From: Pseudomonas fluorescens
Lineage (GTDB): Bacteria; Pseudomonadota; Gammaproteobacteria; Pseudomonadales; Pseudomonadaceae
Direction of reading: 5' to 3'
Assembly (NCBI RefSeq): GCF_902497895.1
Contig: NZ_CABVHQ010000014.1
Location: forward strand, 1 to 64,000
DNA: 64,000 nucleotides
Each line of letters opens with the position of its first letter. Positions within the stretch are counted from its first letter, which is position 1. Under the pieces are notes generated by a model. The model saw only the letters and a program-made list of their open reading frames with translations. It had not been told where the DNA came from and made no database searches. Position numbers and translations under genes: made by a program. Positions 19,351 through 34,379 of this stretch are shown here, piece by piece.

Positions 19351-19704
19351 AGAGTCGATTGGACAGTCGCTGCCTTCTATGAAAATTAGAGGGGGGAGGA
19401 AAGTCCGGGCTCCATAGGGCGGAGTGCCAGGTAATGCCTGGGAGGCGTGAGCCTACGGAAAGTGCCACAGAAAATAACCGCCTAAGCACTTCGGTGCCGG
19501 TAAGGGTGAAAAGGTGCGGTAAGAGCGCACCGCACGACTGGCAACAGTTCGTGGCTAGGTAAACCCCACTCGGAGCAAGACCAAATAGGGCTCCAAGGCG
19601 TGGCCCGCGCTGGAACCGGGTAGGTTGCTAAAGATGTCCAGTGATGGCCATCGTAGACGAATGACTGTCCTCGACAGAACCCGGCTTACAGATCGACTCT
19701 CCAC
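19351..19704 (+). ncRNA. rnpB: RNase P RNA (type A)
   Basis: This is the catalytic RNA of RNase P, which trims tRNA 5' leaders. The ends pair as helix P1: AGAGTCGAT at 19351-19359 with ATCGACTCT at 19692-19700. The universal segment GAGGAAAGTCCGGGC lies at 19396-19410, and the conserved ACAGAACCCGGCTTA lies near the 3' end at about 19674-19688. A T-run (19706-19711) directly after P1 serves as terminator. The length of about 354 nt is normal for a bacterial type A RNA, and location downstream of rsmI is usual in pseudomonads. Confidence 0.97.
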
Positions 19705-19711
19705 CTTTTTC

Positions 19712-20001
19712 CCTCCCGCCCGGTCGCTGACGACAGGGCGTTGCAATACCGCTATCTCCCTGCTTGAATCGTTGACAGCGGGGGGCTAGTTTTGGCGATT
19801 TCCCTCCCTGCTGAAATCAATGGCAGAAGCGCTTTTATAAGACCGAAAAAATCTTACTCTTAATAAATTACATTAACTTCTGATCGTAGCTTCCTGGTTC
19901 GGTTGAAGTTCGCGATTCGAATCATCCGCCAAATTCTTGTTACTCCCTCTTTAGAGTCTCCTAAATCTCAGTTCTGTAAGGCTTTTCGTTGAAACCGCGC
20001 C
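19712..20001. other. Non-coding stretch between rnpB and the dcw promoter
   Basis: No reading frame with coding character was found. The part from about 19830 to 19960 is AT-richer than the rest of the window (TTACTCTTAATAAATTACAT). Such composition often marks upstream regulatory DNA, but no specific site was recognised. Confidence 0.6.
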
Positions 20002-20031
20002 TTGACGGTGCGGTGGGCGCATTCCTATAGT
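20002..20031 (+). promoter_or_regulatory. Main sigma-70 promoter of the dcw cluster
   Basis: TTGACG (20002-20007) and TATAGT (20026-20031) are separated by 18 bp. Both boxes are near consensus. Predicted start is near 20038, giving a leader of about 68 nt before mraZ. In E. coli the equivalent promoter drives most of the cluster. Confidence 0.78.
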
Positions 20032-20038
20032 GTGCACA

Positions 20039-20064
20039 AGTGGCGAAAAGTGGCATGAAGTGGG
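20039..20064 (+). promoter_or_regulatory. MraZ operator: three boxes with 10-bp period
   Basis: AGTGGC, AGTGGC and AGTGGG begin at 20039, 20049 and 20059, exactly 10 bp apart and just downstream of the -10 box. MraZ is known in E. coli and Mycoplasma to bind direct repeats of TGGG-like boxes with this period upstream of its own gene, so this is most likely the autoregulatory operator. Confidence 0.7.
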
Positions 20065-20105
20065 TTTTTTGAACGAAAAACGCTAAAATTTGGAGAAACG
20101 CAGAA

Positions 20106-20561
20106 GTGTTTCGCGGAGCTAACGCTATCAGCCTCGATGCAAAGGGTCGGCTTGCCATGCCGAGCCGGTATCGTGACGAGCTGGTTTCGCGCAGTGCTGG
20201 CCAATTAATTGTCACCATTGATGCCGTTGACCCTTGTTTATGTGTTTATCCCCTCGATGAGTGGGAGTTGATTGAAACCAAGCTACGCGCACTGCCTTCG
20301 CTACGCGAAGAAAACCGTCGTTTGCAACGTTTACTGATCGGCAATGCCGTCGACCTCGAGCTCGATGGTAGTGGTCGTTTTCTGGTTCCGCCACGTCTGC
20401 GCGAGTACGCAAAACTCGATAAGCACGCGATGCTGGTCGGCCAACTGAACAAGTTCCAATTATGGGACGAGGATGCCTGGGACGCAGTTTCTGCTGCGGA
20501 CCTGGCTGCTCTTCAACAACCGGGCGCCATGCCTGATGAACTGCGTGATTTGATCCTGTGA
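20106..20561 (+). CDS. mraZ: Transcriptional regulator MraZ
   Basis: This 151-residue protein has two AbrB-like halves. Each carries the conserved D-x-x-R box: [17 protein letters not shown] at about residues 10-26 and [17 protein letters not shown] at about 81-97. MraZ forms a ring and represses the dcw cluster. Translation starts at a GTG (20106) with GGAGA at 20092-20096. The stop overlaps the rsmH start. Confidence 0.95.
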   Translation: MFRGANAISLDAKGRLAMPSRYRDELVSRSAGQLIVTIDAVDPCLCVYPLDEWELIETKLRALPSLREENRRLQRLLIGNAVDLELDGSGRFLVPPRLREYAKLDKHAMLVGQLNKFQLWDEDAWDAVSAADLAALQQPGAMPDELRDLIL

Positions 20562-21501
20562 CTATTGATAGCGGCTTTAACCACATCACCGTACTGCTTG
20601 ACGAAGCCGTGGAGGCTCTCGCCGTACGCGCTGATGGCTGCTATCTGGACGGAACGTTCGGACGCGGCGGACACAGTCGCCTGATACTCAGCCAGCTCGG
20701 GCCCGATGGTCGGGTGCTGGGGTTCGACAAGGATCCTCAAGCGATTGCCACCGGGCAAGCGCTAGCGGCCGAAGACGGCCGCTTTGTCATTGTGCAGCGC
20801 AGCTTTGCCGAGCTGGGTTCGGAAATCGCCGAACGCGGCCTGGCCGGCAAGATCAACGGTGTTCTGCTCGACCTGGGCGTATCCTCGCCGCAGCTCGATG
20901 ATCCGGAGCGCGGCTTCAGTTTCATGAATGATGGCCCGCTGGATATGCGCATGGACCCGAGCCGCGGGGTCAGTGCTGCCGAATTCATCGCCACGGCTCC
21001 CGCGGAAGAAATCGCCCGGGTGTTCAAGGAGTACGGCGAGGAACGCTTCTCCGGGCGCATGGCCCGAGCGGTCGTCGAGCGCCGTGTAATCAAACCGTTC
21101 GAGCGCACCGGCGATCTGGCCGAAGTCCTGAAAGTTGCCAAACCGGCCTGGGAAAAGGGCAAGCACCCGGCGACCCGGGCTTTCCAGGGTTTGCGCATTC
21201 ACGTCAATAACGAATTGGGCGATCTGGAAACCGGCCTCGAAGCCGCGCTGCAAGCCCTTGAAGTGGGCGGCCGCCTGGTGGTCATCAGCTTCCATTCGCT
21301 GGAAGACCGCATCGTCAAGTTGTTCATGCGTCGCCTGGTCAAAGGTGAGAGCGACAACCTGCCGCGCAACCTGCCCGTGCGCTTCGAAGCCTTCGTTCCG
21401 AAAATCAAGGTTCACGGCAAGGCGCAGTTTGCCTCCGAAGCCGAACTCAAGGCCAATCCACGTTCGCGTAGCGCCGTCATGCGTGTGGCGGAGAAGCTGC
21501 G

Positions 21502-21505
<4 letters not shown>
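20558..21505 (+). CDS. rsmH: 16S rRNA (cytosine(1402)-N4)-methyltransferase
   Basis: This 315-residue SAM-dependent enzyme modifies the base of C1402, the same nucleotide whose ribose is methylated by RsmI encoded 2 kb upstream. Motifs include [15 protein letters not shown] (SAM site, residues about 29-43), [12 protein letters not shown] and [13 protein letters not shown]. The GTG at 20558 overlaps the mraZ stop (GTGA), so translation is coupled. Confidence 0.97.
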
Positions 21506-23533
<2,028 letters not shown>

Positions 23534-23534
<1 letters not shown>

Positions 23535-24997
23535 TGTCTCTTAGCCTGAACAAGATTTTCGCCCACGCTGGCCGTGATCTGTTGATTCGCGAGCTGACGC
23601 TCGATAGCCGCAATGTACGTGCCGGTGACCTGTTTCTCGCGGTTCCGGGCGGCAAGGTGGATGGTCGTACGCATATCACCGATGCTTTGCAGCGCGGCGC
23701 GGCGGCGGTGGCCTATGAAGTTGAAGGCGCTACCGTTCTGCCTATCACCGATGTGCCACTGATTCCGGTCAAAGGCCTGGCGGCGCAGTTGTCGGATATC
23801 GCCGGTCGTTTTTACGGTGATCCGAGCCGGCACCTGAATATGATCGGGGTCACCGGCACCAACGGCAAAACCAGCGTGACCCAATTGATCGCCCAGGCGC
23901 TGGACCTGCTCGGCCAGCATTGCGGCATCGTCGGTACTCTGGGCAGCGGCTTTTATGGCGCGCTGCAAAGCGGCCTGCACACCACGCCTAACCCGATCGC
24001 CGTGCAGGCGACCCTGGCCGACCTGAAAAAGGCCGGCGCCAAAGCCGTGGCGATGGAAGTCTCCTCTCACGGCCTGGATCAAGGTCGCGTCACCGCGCTG
24101 GCGTTCGATGTGGCGGTCATGACCAACCTGTCCCGCGATCACCTGGATTATCACGGGACCATGGAGGCTTACGCCGACGCCAAGGCTAAGTTGTTCGACT
24201 GGGCTGACCTGAGCTGCCGGGTGATCAACCTCGACGACGATTTCGGTCGGCAGCTGGCCGCTGAAAAACGTGAGTCAAGACTGATCAGCTACAGCCTGGA
24301 AGATTCCAGCGCCTACCTGTATTGCCGTGAAGCGCAGTTCGATGACGAGGGCGTACGCGCCACCCTGGTCACGCCCCAGGGCGAACATCATTTACGCAGC
24401 ACCTTGCTGGGTCGTTTCAACCTCAGCAACGTGCTGGCGGCGGTCGGCGCCTTGCTGGGCCTGGACTACGCGCTGGACGAGATTCTGCGGGTGCTGCCGA
24501 AACTCGAAGGCCCGGCCGGTCGCATGCAGCGTCTGGGCGGCGGTACGCAACCGCTGGTGGTGGTCGACTACGCCCACACCCCGGATGCACTGGAACAAGT
24601 CCTGACCGCTCTGCGTCCGCATGCCAAGGGTAAGTTGCTCTGCCTGTTCGGTTGCGGTGGTGATCGTGATCGCGGCAAGCGTCCGCTGATGGCCGAAGTG
24701 GTCGAGCGTCTGGCTGACGGTGTGCTGGTCACCGACGACAACCCGCGCAGCGAAGACCCGACGCAGATTTTCGACGATATCCGCGCCGGCTTCAGTGCTG
24801 TGGATAAAGTCAATTTTGTCGCCGGTCGCGGCCAGGCCATTGCCCAACTGATTGCCAGCGCTTCGGCCGACGACGTGATCGTCCTGGCCGGCAAAGGTCA
24901 TGAGGACTATCAGGAAATCCACGGTCAGCGCCTTGACTTCTCGGATCTGGTCGAGGCCGACAGAGCCTTGACCGCATGGGAGGTGGCCCATGCTTAA
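23534..24997 (+). CDS. murE: UDP-MurNAc-L-Ala-D-Glu:meso-DAP ligase
   Basis: This 487-residue Mur ligase adds the third stem residue. The ATP loop is GVTGTNGKTSVTQ (about residue 110). The DDNPRSEDP segment near 405-413 contains the DNPR signature that selects meso-diaminopimelate, as expected for a gram-negative wall. The ATG overlaps the ftsI stop by one base (TGATG). The 3' end overlaps murF by 8 bp. Confidence 0.98.
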
Positions 24998-26357
24998 AGC
25001 TCTCAAATTGAGCGAGTTGAGCGGGCCTTTGGCCGGTCGCCTGATCGCTGGCGATTGCAGCTTCGACGGCGTCAGCATCGACAGCCGCGCGATTAAACCG
25101 GGGCAACTGTTTATCGCGTTGAGCGGTCCGCGTTTCGATGGCCATGACTATCTGAATGAGGTTGCCACCAAAGGCGCGGTCGGCGCACTGGTAGAACGTG
25201 AAGTGGCCGATTCGGCTCTGCCGCAATTGCTGGTGAAGGACACCCGTCAGGCCTTGGGTGAACTCGGTGCGTTGAATCGAGCTGCGTACAGCAATCCGCT
25301 CGCGGCCATCACCGGCTCCAGCGGCAAGACCACGGTCAAGGAAATGCTCGCGAGCATCCTGCGTACGCGCGGCCCTGTGCTGGCGACCCGTGGCAACTTG
25401 AATAATGACCTCGGCGTGCCGCTGACCTTGCTCGAACTGGCCCCGGAACACACCGCGGCGGTGATCGAACTGGGTGCTTCGCGAATCGGCGAGATTGCCT
25501 ATACCGTGGGCATGACCAAGCCCCACGTGGCCGTGATCAACAACGCCGGGACCGCCCATGTCGGTGAGTTTGGCGGTCCGGAAAAAATCGTCGAAGCCAA
25601 GGGCGAGATCCTGGAAGGGCTGGAGGCCGATGGCGTCGCCGTGCTCAATCTCGACGACAAGGCTTTCGCCATCTGGAAGACCCGCGCTGGCGGTCGTCAG
25701 GTGCTGAGTTTCGCCCTGAACAATAGCGCTGCCGACTTCCATGCAACTGATCTGGATCGCGATGCACGCGGTTGCCTGGCGTTCAACCTGCACAGCCCGC
25801 AGGGTGTGGCGCGGGTGCAGTTGAATCTGCTCGGCAGCCACAACGTCGCCAATGCGCTGGCCGCGGCGGCTGCGGCTCATGCACTGGGTGTCTCGCTGTC
25901 TGGCATTGCCAGTGGCCTGGGCGCGGTGCAGCCGGTCAAGGGTCGGACTGTCGCGCAACTGGCGAGCAATGGCATGCGCGTGATCGATGACACTTACAAC
26001 GCGAACCCCACCTCTATGTGCGCCGCGGTTGATATACTTGCCGGCTTTTCCGGTCGCACCGTCCTGGTGCTCGGGGATATTGGCGAGTTGGGCGAGTGGG
26101 CGGAGCAGGGGCACCGTGACGTGGGTGCTTATGCCGCCGGCAAGGTTTCTGCACTCTATGCGGTCGGACCCATGATGGTTCACGCAGTGAAAGCTTTCGG
26201 CCCACAGGCATATCACTTCACCACTCAGGCTGAACTGATCGAGGCCCTGGGTGCCGAGCAAGACCCTAATACCACTATTTTGATCAAAGGCTCGCGCAGC
26301 GCAGCGATGGAAAACATCGTTGCGGCTTTCTGCGCGACCAGTCTGGAGAAACATTAA
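24990..26357 (+). CDS. murF: UDP-MurNAc-tripeptide:D-Ala-D-Ala ligase
   Basis: This 455-residue Mur ligase adds D-Ala-D-Ala to finish the cytoplasmic pentapeptide. The N-terminal UDP-binding domain ([20 protein letters not shown]) is followed by the ATP loop [14 protein letters not shown] near residue 105, the [12 protein letters not shown] region and the [13 protein letters not shown] segment. It overlaps murE at its start and mraY at its stop (TAATG). Confidence 0.98.
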   Translation: MLKALKLSELSGPLAGRLIAGDCSFDGVSIDSRAIKPGQLFIALSGPRFDGHDYLNEVATKGAVGALVEREVADSALPQLLVKDTRQALGELGALNRAAYSNPLAAITGSSGKTTVKEMLASILRTRGPVLATRGNLNNDLGVPLTLLELAPEHTAAVIELGASRIGEIAYTVGMTKPHVAVINNAGTAHVGEFGGPEKIVEAKGEILEGLEADGVAVLNLDDKAFAIWKTRAGGRQVLSFALNNSAADFHATDLDRDARGCLAFNLHSPQGVARVQLNLLGSHNVANALAAAAAAHALGVSLSGIASGLGAVQPVKGRTVAQLASNGMRVIDDTYNANPTSMCAAVDILAGFSGRTVLVLGDIGELGEWAEQGHRDVGAYAAGKVSALYAVGPMMVHAVKAFGPQAYHFTTQAELIEALGAEQDPNTTILIKGSRSAAMENIVAAFCATSLEKH

Positions 26358-27439
26358 TGCTGCTGCTGCTGGCGGAGTACCTACAACAGTTCCACAAAGG
26401 CTTCGCGGTCTTCCAGTACCTGACCCTGCGCGGGATCCTCGGTGTGCTGACCGCGCTGTCGTTGTCGCTGTGCCTGGGGCCATGGATGATCCGCACCTTG
26501 CAGAGTCGCCAGATCGGTCAGTCGGTGCGTAACGACGGACCGCAATCGCATTTGTCCAAATCCGGTACGCCGACCATGGGCGGCGCGCTGATTCTTTCGG
26601 CGATCGGCATCAGCACGTTGCTGTGGGCGGACCTGAGCAACCGTTATGTCTGGGTAGTGCTACTGGTGACCCTGTTGTTCGGCGCTATCGGCTGGGTCGA
26701 CGACTATCGCAAGGTGATCGAGAAGAACTCCCGTGGGCTGCCAAGCCGCTGGAAGTATTTCTGGCAGTCGGTGTTTGGTCTCGGTGCGGCGATCTTCCTT
26801 TATATGACCGCGCCAAGCGCGGTTGAAACCACGCTGATCCTGCCAATGCTCAAAGACGTGACCGTTCCGCTGGGCGTGGGCTTCGTGGTGCTGACCTATT
26901 TCGTCATTGTCGGTTCGAGCAACGCGGTCAACCTGACCGACGGTCTCGATGGCCTGGCAATCATGCCGACGGTCATGGTCGGCGGTGGACTGGGGATCTT
27001 CTGCTACCTGTCGGGTAACGTGAAGTTCGCCGAATACCTGCTGATTCCTTATGTGCCGGGCGCGGGTGAATTGATTGTGTTCTGCGGCGCGCTGATCGGT
27101 GCCGGCCTGGGTTTTCTCTGGTTCAACACCTACCCGGCACAAGTCTTCATGGGCGACGTTGGCGCACTGGCGCTGGGCGCGGCCCTGGGCACCATTGCGG
27201 TGATCGTCCGTCAGGAAATCGTCCTGTTCATCATGGGCGGGGTGTTCGTGATGGAGACCCTGTCGGTGGTCATTCAGGTCGCGTCTTTCAAACTGACCGG
27301 TCGCCGGGTGTTCCGCATGGCACCGATACACCACCACTTTGAACTCAAGGGCTGGCCCGAGCCGCGCGTGATCGTCCGTTTCTGGATTATCACGGTGATT
27401 CTGGTTCTGGTCGGCCTTGCCACCCTGAAGCTGAGGTAG
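26357..27439 (+). CDS. mraY: Phospho-N-acetylmuramoyl-pentapeptide transferase
   Basis: This 360-residue polytopic inner-membrane enzyme transfers phospho-MurNAc-pentapeptide to undecaprenyl phosphate, making lipid I. Diagnostic segments are [20 protein letters not shown] (catalytic Asp pair), [14 protein letters not shown] and [15 protein letters not shown]. The ATG overlaps the murF stop. Its length equals the usual 360 residues. Confidence 0.98.
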   Translation: MLLLLAEYLQQFHKGFAVFQYLTLRGILGVLTALSLSLCLGPWMIRTLQSRQIGQSVRNDGPQSHLSKSGTPTMGGALILSAIGISTLLWADLSNRYVWVVLLVTLLFGAIGWVDDYRKVIEKNSRGLPSRWKYFWQSVFGLGAAIFLYMTAPSAVETTLILPMLKDVTVPLGVGFVVLTYFVIVGSSNAVNLTDGLDGLAIMPTVMVGGGLGIFCYLSGNVKFAEYLLIPYVPGAGELIVFCGALIGAGLGFLWFNTYPAQVFMGDVGALALGAALGTIAVIVRQEIVLFIMGGVFVMETLSVVIQVASFKLTGRRVFRMAPIHHHFELKGWPEPRVIVRFWIITVILVLVGLATLKLR

Positions 27440-27444
27440 AACGA

Positions 27445-28791
27445 GTGTCTCTGATCGCTTCTGACCACTTCCGCATCGTTGTCGGCCTCGGCAAGAGCGG
27501 CATGTCCCTGGTTCGCTTCCTGGCGAACCGGGGCGTGTCGTTTGCTGTGGCCGATACGCGGGAAAATCCACCGGAGCTGGCCACGCTAAGGCGTGACTAT
27601 CCGCACGTGGAAGTGCGTTGTGGCGAGCTGGACGTCGAGTTCCTGTGCCGTGCCGACGAGCTCTACGTGAGCCCCGGCCTGGCCCTGGCGACCCCGGCCC
27701 TGCAGGCTGCCGCCGCCCGTGGAGTGAAATTGTCCGGCGACATCGAGCTGTTCGCGCGTAACGCGAAAGCGCCGATTGTCGCCATCAGTGGCTCCAACGC
27801 GAAAAGCACCGTGACGACCTTGGTCGGCGAGATGGCGGCAGCGGCCGGTAAGCGCGTCGCGGTCGGCGGTAATCTCGGTACGCCAGCGCTGGACCTGCTC
27901 AGCGACGACGTCGAGCTGTACGTGATGGAACTGTCGAGCTTCCAGCTGGAAACCACCGATCACCTGGGTGCTGAAGTGGCCACCGTGTTGAACATCAGCG
28001 AAGACCACATGGACCGCTACAGCGGTCTGCCGGCCTATCACCTGGCCAAACACCGGATCTTCCGTGGCGCCAGACAGTTTGTGGTCAACCGTCAGGACGC
28101 CCTGAGTCGTCCGTTGATTGGCGAAGGTCAGCCGTGCTGGACCTTCGGTTTGAGCAAACCCGATTTCAAGGCGTTCGGGATACGGGAAGAAGACGGCGAG
28201 AAATACCTGGCCTTCGAATTCCAGAACCTGATGCCGGTGCGCGAGCTGAAAATTCGCGGCGCCCATAACCAGTCCAATGCCCTGGCGGCATTGGCTTTGG
28301 GTCACGCCGTTGGTCTGCCGTTCGACGCCATGCTCTCGAGCCTGCGCACCTTCGCCGGACTCGAACATCGCTGCCAATGGGTTCGCGACTTGAACGGCGT
28401 GAGCTACTACAACGATTCCAAAGCCACCAACGTCGGCGCCGCACTGGCCGCCATCGAAGGCCTGGGTGCGGACATCGACGGCAAGCTGGTGCTGATTGCC
28501 GGTGGCGATGGCAAGGGCGCGGAGTTCAAGGACTTGCGCGGTCCGGTCGCGGCCAACTGCCGCGCCGTGGTGTTGATGGGTCGGGACTCCGAGCTGATCG
28601 GCCAGGCCATCGGCGATGCCGTGCCGCTGATTCGTGTCAACTCGCTGATCGAAGCGGTGGAACAATGCCGCTCGATCGCAGAAAAGGGCGACGCGGTGTT
28701 GCTGTCGCCGGCCTGCGCCAGTTTCGACATGTTCAAGAACTACGAAGAGCGTGGGCAGTTGTTCGCCCAGGCCGTGGAGGGCTTGAAATGA
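27445..28791 (+). CDS. murD: UDP-MurNAc-L-Ala:D-Glu ligase
   Basis: This 448-residue Mur ligase adds D-glutamate. It has an N-terminal Rossmann UDP-binding domain (VVGLGKSGMSLVRFL), an ATP loop written AISGSNAKSTVTTLVG (N in place of the common G before K) and NISEDHMDRYSG. The Mur-ligase C-domain contains YYNDSKATNVGA. Start is GTG at 27445, 5 bp after mraY. The stop overlaps ftsW (ATGA). Confidence 0.97.
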   Translation: MSLIASDHFRIVVGLGKSGMSLVRFLANRGVSFAVADTRENPPELATLRRDYPHVEVRCGELDVEFLCRADELYVSPGLALATPALQAAAARGVKLSGDIELFARNAKAPIVAISGSNAKSTVTTLVGEMAAAAGKRVAVGGNLGTPALDLLSDDVELYVMELSSFQLETTDHLGAEVATVLNISEDHMDRYSGLPAYHLAKHRIFRGARQFVVNRQDALSRPLIGEGQPCWTFGLSKPDFKAFGIREEDGEKYLAFEFQNLMPVRELKIRGAHNQSNALAALALGHAVGLPFDAMLSSLRTFAGLEHRCQWVRDLNGVSYYNDSKATNVGAALAAIEGLGADIDGKLVLIAGGDGKGAEFKDLRGPVAANCRAVVLMGRDSELIGQAIGDAVPLIRVNSLIEAVEQCRSIAEKGDAVLLSPACASFDMFKNYEERGQLFAQAVEGLK

Positions 28792-30005
28792 TCTTCAGTA
28801 ACATCATCAAGCCGTATCCATCGCCGCTGATCACCGGGCGCGGTATCGATCTCGACTTCCCGATGCTTGCCGGTTGCCTGGCCCTGCTCGGCCTGGGCCT
28901 GGTAATGATCACTTCGGCGTCCTCGGAAGTCGCCGCGGTGCAGTCCGGCAACACCCTGTACCACATGATGCGCCACCTGATTTACCTGATCATCGGTCTC
29001 GGCGCCTGCCTGGTGACCATGATGATTCCGATTGCCACCTGGCAGCGCCTGGGCTGGCTGATGCTGATCGGTGCGTTCGGTTTGCTGGTGATGGTGCTGC
29101 TGCCGGGTATCGGCCGCGAAGTGAACGGTTCGATGCGCTGGATCGGCTTCAGCTTCTTCAACGTGCAGCCGTCGGAAATCGCCAAGGTGTTCGTGGTCAT
29201 CTACCTGGCCGGTTATCTGGTGCGGCGTCAGAAAGAAGTGCGCGAAAGCTGGATGGGTTTCTTCAAGCCATTCATCGTGCTGTTGCCCATGGCGGGTCTG
29301 TTGCTGATGGAGCCGGACTTCGGTGCCACCGTGGTGATGATGGGCGCTGCGGCGGCCATGCTGTTCCTCGGCGGCGTCGGCCTGTTCCGCTTCACCTTGA
29401 TGGTGGCCCTGGCAGTGGGCGCGGTGACGGTTCTGGTTCAGGCCCAACCCTACCGTATGGCGCGTCTGATTACGTTTACCGACCCGTGGGCCGACCAGTT
29501 CGGCTCCGGTTATCAATTGACCCAGGCACTGATCGCCTTCGGTCGCGGTGAATGGCTGGGCGTCGGCCTGGGCAACAGCGTGCAGAAACAGTTCTACCTG
29601 CCCGAAGCGCATACCGACTTCGTGTTCTCGGTGCTGGCCGAAGAACTCGGCATGGTCGGCTCGCTGCTCACCGTCGGGCTGTTCGTGTTCGTCTGCGTGC
29701 GGGCCATGTACATCGGCTTGTGGGCAGAAAAATCCAAGCAATTCTTTGCCGCTTACGTCGCCTATGGGCTGGCGTTCCTGTGGATTGGTCAGTTCCTGAT
29801 CAACATCGGGGTGAACGTCGGCCTGCTGCCGACCAAAGGCCTGACCTTGCCGTTCCTCAGCTACGGCGGCAGCTCGCTGGTGATCTGCTGCGCCTGCCTC
29901 GGTTTGTTGCTGCGCATCGAATGGGAGAGTCGAACCCACTTGGGCAGCGAAGAGATGGAATTCAAAGAGAGCGACTTCGCCGAGGAGCCGACTCATGGGC
30001 GCTAA
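28788..30005 (+). CDS. ftsW: Septal peptidoglycan glycosyltransferase FtsW
   Basis: This 405-residue SEDS-family polymerase has about ten membrane segments. PDFGAT in the large loop region (LLLMEPDFGATVVM) and the C-terminal GLLPTKGLTLPFLSYGGSS are hallmarks. It polymerises lipid II at the septum with FtsI. The ATG at 28788 overlaps the murD stop as ATGA; the same frame is open upstream inside murD but is antisignal there. It overlaps murG by 11 bp. Confidence 0.97.
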   Translation: MIFSNIIKPYPSPLITGRGIDLDFPMLAGCLALLGLGLVMITSASSEVAAVQSGNTLYHMMRHLIYLIIGLGACLVTMMIPIATWQRLGWLMLIGAFGLLVMVLLPGIGREVNGSMRWIGFSFFNVQPSEIAKVFVVIYLAGYLVRRQKEVRESWMGFFKPFIVLLPMAGLLLMEPDFGATVVMMGAAAAMLFLGGVGLFRFTLMVALAVGAVTVLVQAQPYRMARLITFTDPWADQFGSGYQLTQALIAFGRGEWLGVGLGNSVQKQFYLPEAHTDFVFSVLAEELGMVGSLLTVGLFVFVCVRAMYIGLWAEKSKQFFAAYVAYGLAFLWIGQFLINIGVNVGLLPTKGLTLPFLSYGGSSLVICCACLGLLLRIEWESRTHLGSEEMEFKESDFAEEPTHGR

Positions 30006-31057
30006 CGTGCTGATCATGGCTGGCGGCACCGGCGGGCACGTGTTCCCGGCGCTGGCCTGTGCGCGCGAGTTCCAGGCGCGTGGCTACACCGTGCACTGGC
30101 TTGGCACGCCTCGCGGAATTGAAAATGAATTGGTGCCGAACGCGGGCCTGCAGTTGCATCTGATCAACGTCAGCGGCCTGCGCGGCAAGAGCAAGTTGTC
30201 CCTGCTCAAGGCGCCATTCGTGTTGCTCAAGGCGGTGTTGCAGGCACGCAAGATCATTCGTCAGTTGCAGCCGGTTTGCGTCGTCGGATTTGGCGGTTAT
30301 GTGACCGGCCCCGGTGGTGTTGCGGCAAAACTGTCCGGCGTACCGGTGATCGTTCACGAACAGAATGCCGTGGCCGGTACCGCCAATCGGCTGCTGGTGC
30401 CCTTGGCTGCCCGAGTCTGCGAAGCTTTCCCGGATACCTTCGGGGCATCGAACAGCCGGCGTACAACCGGTAACCCGGTGCGTACCGAGCTGTTCCTCGC
30501 GACACCGCGTCAGGCCCTGGCCGGACGCAAGGCGCATTTGCTGATCCTGGGCGGAAGCCTGGGGGCAGAACCCTTGAATAAATTGCTGCCTGAAGCCCTG
30601 GCGCAGGTCTCCCCCGAGCTGCGTCCGCAGGTATTTCATCAGGCCGGTAAAAACCACGATGAAGTGACTGCCGAGCGCTATCGCGCCGCTGGCGTCGAGG
30701 CGCAAGTGCAGCCGTTTATCAAAGACATGGCCCAAGCCTATGGCTGGGCCGACCTGGTGGTCTGTCGCGCAGGTGCGCTGACTGTCAGTGAACTGGCTGC
30801 CGCCGGTCTGCCCTCGTTGCTGGTGCCTTTGCCCCATGCAATCGACGATCACCAGACCCGCAATGCCGATTATTTGGCCCGCGAAGGCGCTGCCTTCCTG
30901 ATGCCGCAAAGAACGACTGGCGCAGCGGATCTCGCTGCACGCCTGACAGAGGTATTGATGCAACCGGAACGACTCAACGCTATGGCCACCGCGGCTCGCC
31001 GCCTGGCCAAACCCGATGCCACCCGTAACGTGGTCGATATCTGTCTGGAGGTGGCCC

Positions 31058-31065
<8 letters not shown>
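29995..31065 (+). CDS. murG: UDP-GlcNAc:lipid I N-acetylglucosaminyltransferase
   Basis: This 356-residue GT-B enzyme converts lipid I to lipid II on the inner face of the membrane. Motifs are the G-loop [14 protein letters not shown] at residues about 6-19, [25 protein letters not shown] and [17 protein letters not shown] lies just ahead of the ATG inside the end of ftsW. It overlaps murC by 8 bp. Confidence 0.98.
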
Positions 31066-33495
<2,430 letters not shown>

Positions 33496-33499
33496 GTCC

Positions 33500-34366
33500 A
33501 TGCAAGGCGCATCGCTACGTCATCAGTCACCCGCTCCCGGCCGCAAGCCGGTGCCGCGTGGTGCCAGCCGAATGGTGGCCAAAGAGCCGATGTCGTCGCG
33601 CCTGCCGAAAGCCAATTTCGGCTTTCTGAAAAGCCTGTTCTGGCCGGTGCTGCTGGTGGCGCTGGGATTCTGCACCTACGAAGGCGCGCAGCGTTTGCTG
33701 CCGTACGCCGACCGGCCGATCACCAAAATCAATGTCCAGGGCGATTTGAGTTACATCAGCCAGCAAGCCGTGCAGCAGCGAATCGCCCCTTACGTTGCCT
33801 CGAGCTTCTTCACCATTGATCTGGCAAGCATGCGTACCGAGCTTGAAAAAATGCCATGGATCGCTCACGCCGAAGTGCGTCGCGTCTGGCCTGATCAAGT
33901 GGTGATTCGCCTGGAAGAGCAGCTGCCAGTAGCCCGTTGGGGTGACGAAGCGCTGTTGAACAACCAGGGCGAAGCGTTCACCCCGCGTGAACTGGCGAAC
34001 TACGAACATTTGCCACAGTTGTTCGGCCCACAGCGGGCTCAACAGCAAGTGATGCAGCAGTATCAGGTGTTGAGTCAGATGCTCCGGCCGATGGGCTTTT
34101 CGATTGCCCGTCTGGAGTTGCGTGAACGTGGCAGCTGGTTTCTGACCACTGGTGCAGGAAGCGCCGGCCCGGGGATCGAGTTGTTGTTGGGTCGCGGTTA
34201 CCTGGTGGAAAAGATGCGCCGCTTCATTGCCATCTACGACAAGACGCTTAAAGAACAGATTACGAACATTGCGCGCATCGACCTGCGTTATGCCAACGGC
34301 CTCGCCGTCGGCTGGCGGGAACCTGTAGCGCCGACGACAGCCGCACCCGCTGTCGCGAAGAATTAA
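33500..34366 (+). CDS. ftsQ: Cell division protein FtsQ
   Basis: This 288-residue bitopic protein has a basic cytoplasmic tail, one membrane segment (about residues 44-60, [17 protein letters not shown]), a POTRA domain starting [20 protein letters not shown], and the FtsQ beta domain. It links FtsLB and FtsWI in the divisome. It begins 4 bp after the ddlB stop. The frame is open further upstream within ddlB, but homologous sequence starts at [20 protein letters not shown]. Confidence 0.95.
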   Translation: MQGASLRHQSPAPGRKPVPRGASRMVAKEPMSSRLPKANFGFLKSLFWPVLLVALGFCTYEGAQRLLPYADRPITKINVQGDLSYISQQAVQQRIAPYVASSFFTIDLASMRTELEKMPWIAHAEVRRVWPDQVVIRLEEQLPVARWGDEALLNNQGEAFTPRELANYEHLPQLFGPQRAQQQVMQQYQVLSQMLRPMGFSIARLELRERGSWFLTTGAGSAGPGIELLLGRGYLVEKMRRFIAIYDKTLKEQITNIARIDLRYANGLAVGWREPVAPTTAAPAVAKN

Positions 34367-34379
34367 GAGAGGCAGGACC

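Noticed and set aside
24810..26483. 557-codon minus-strand open frame opposite murE-murF
   Set aside because: Antisense shadow of essential genes with no motif and no ribosome-binding site.
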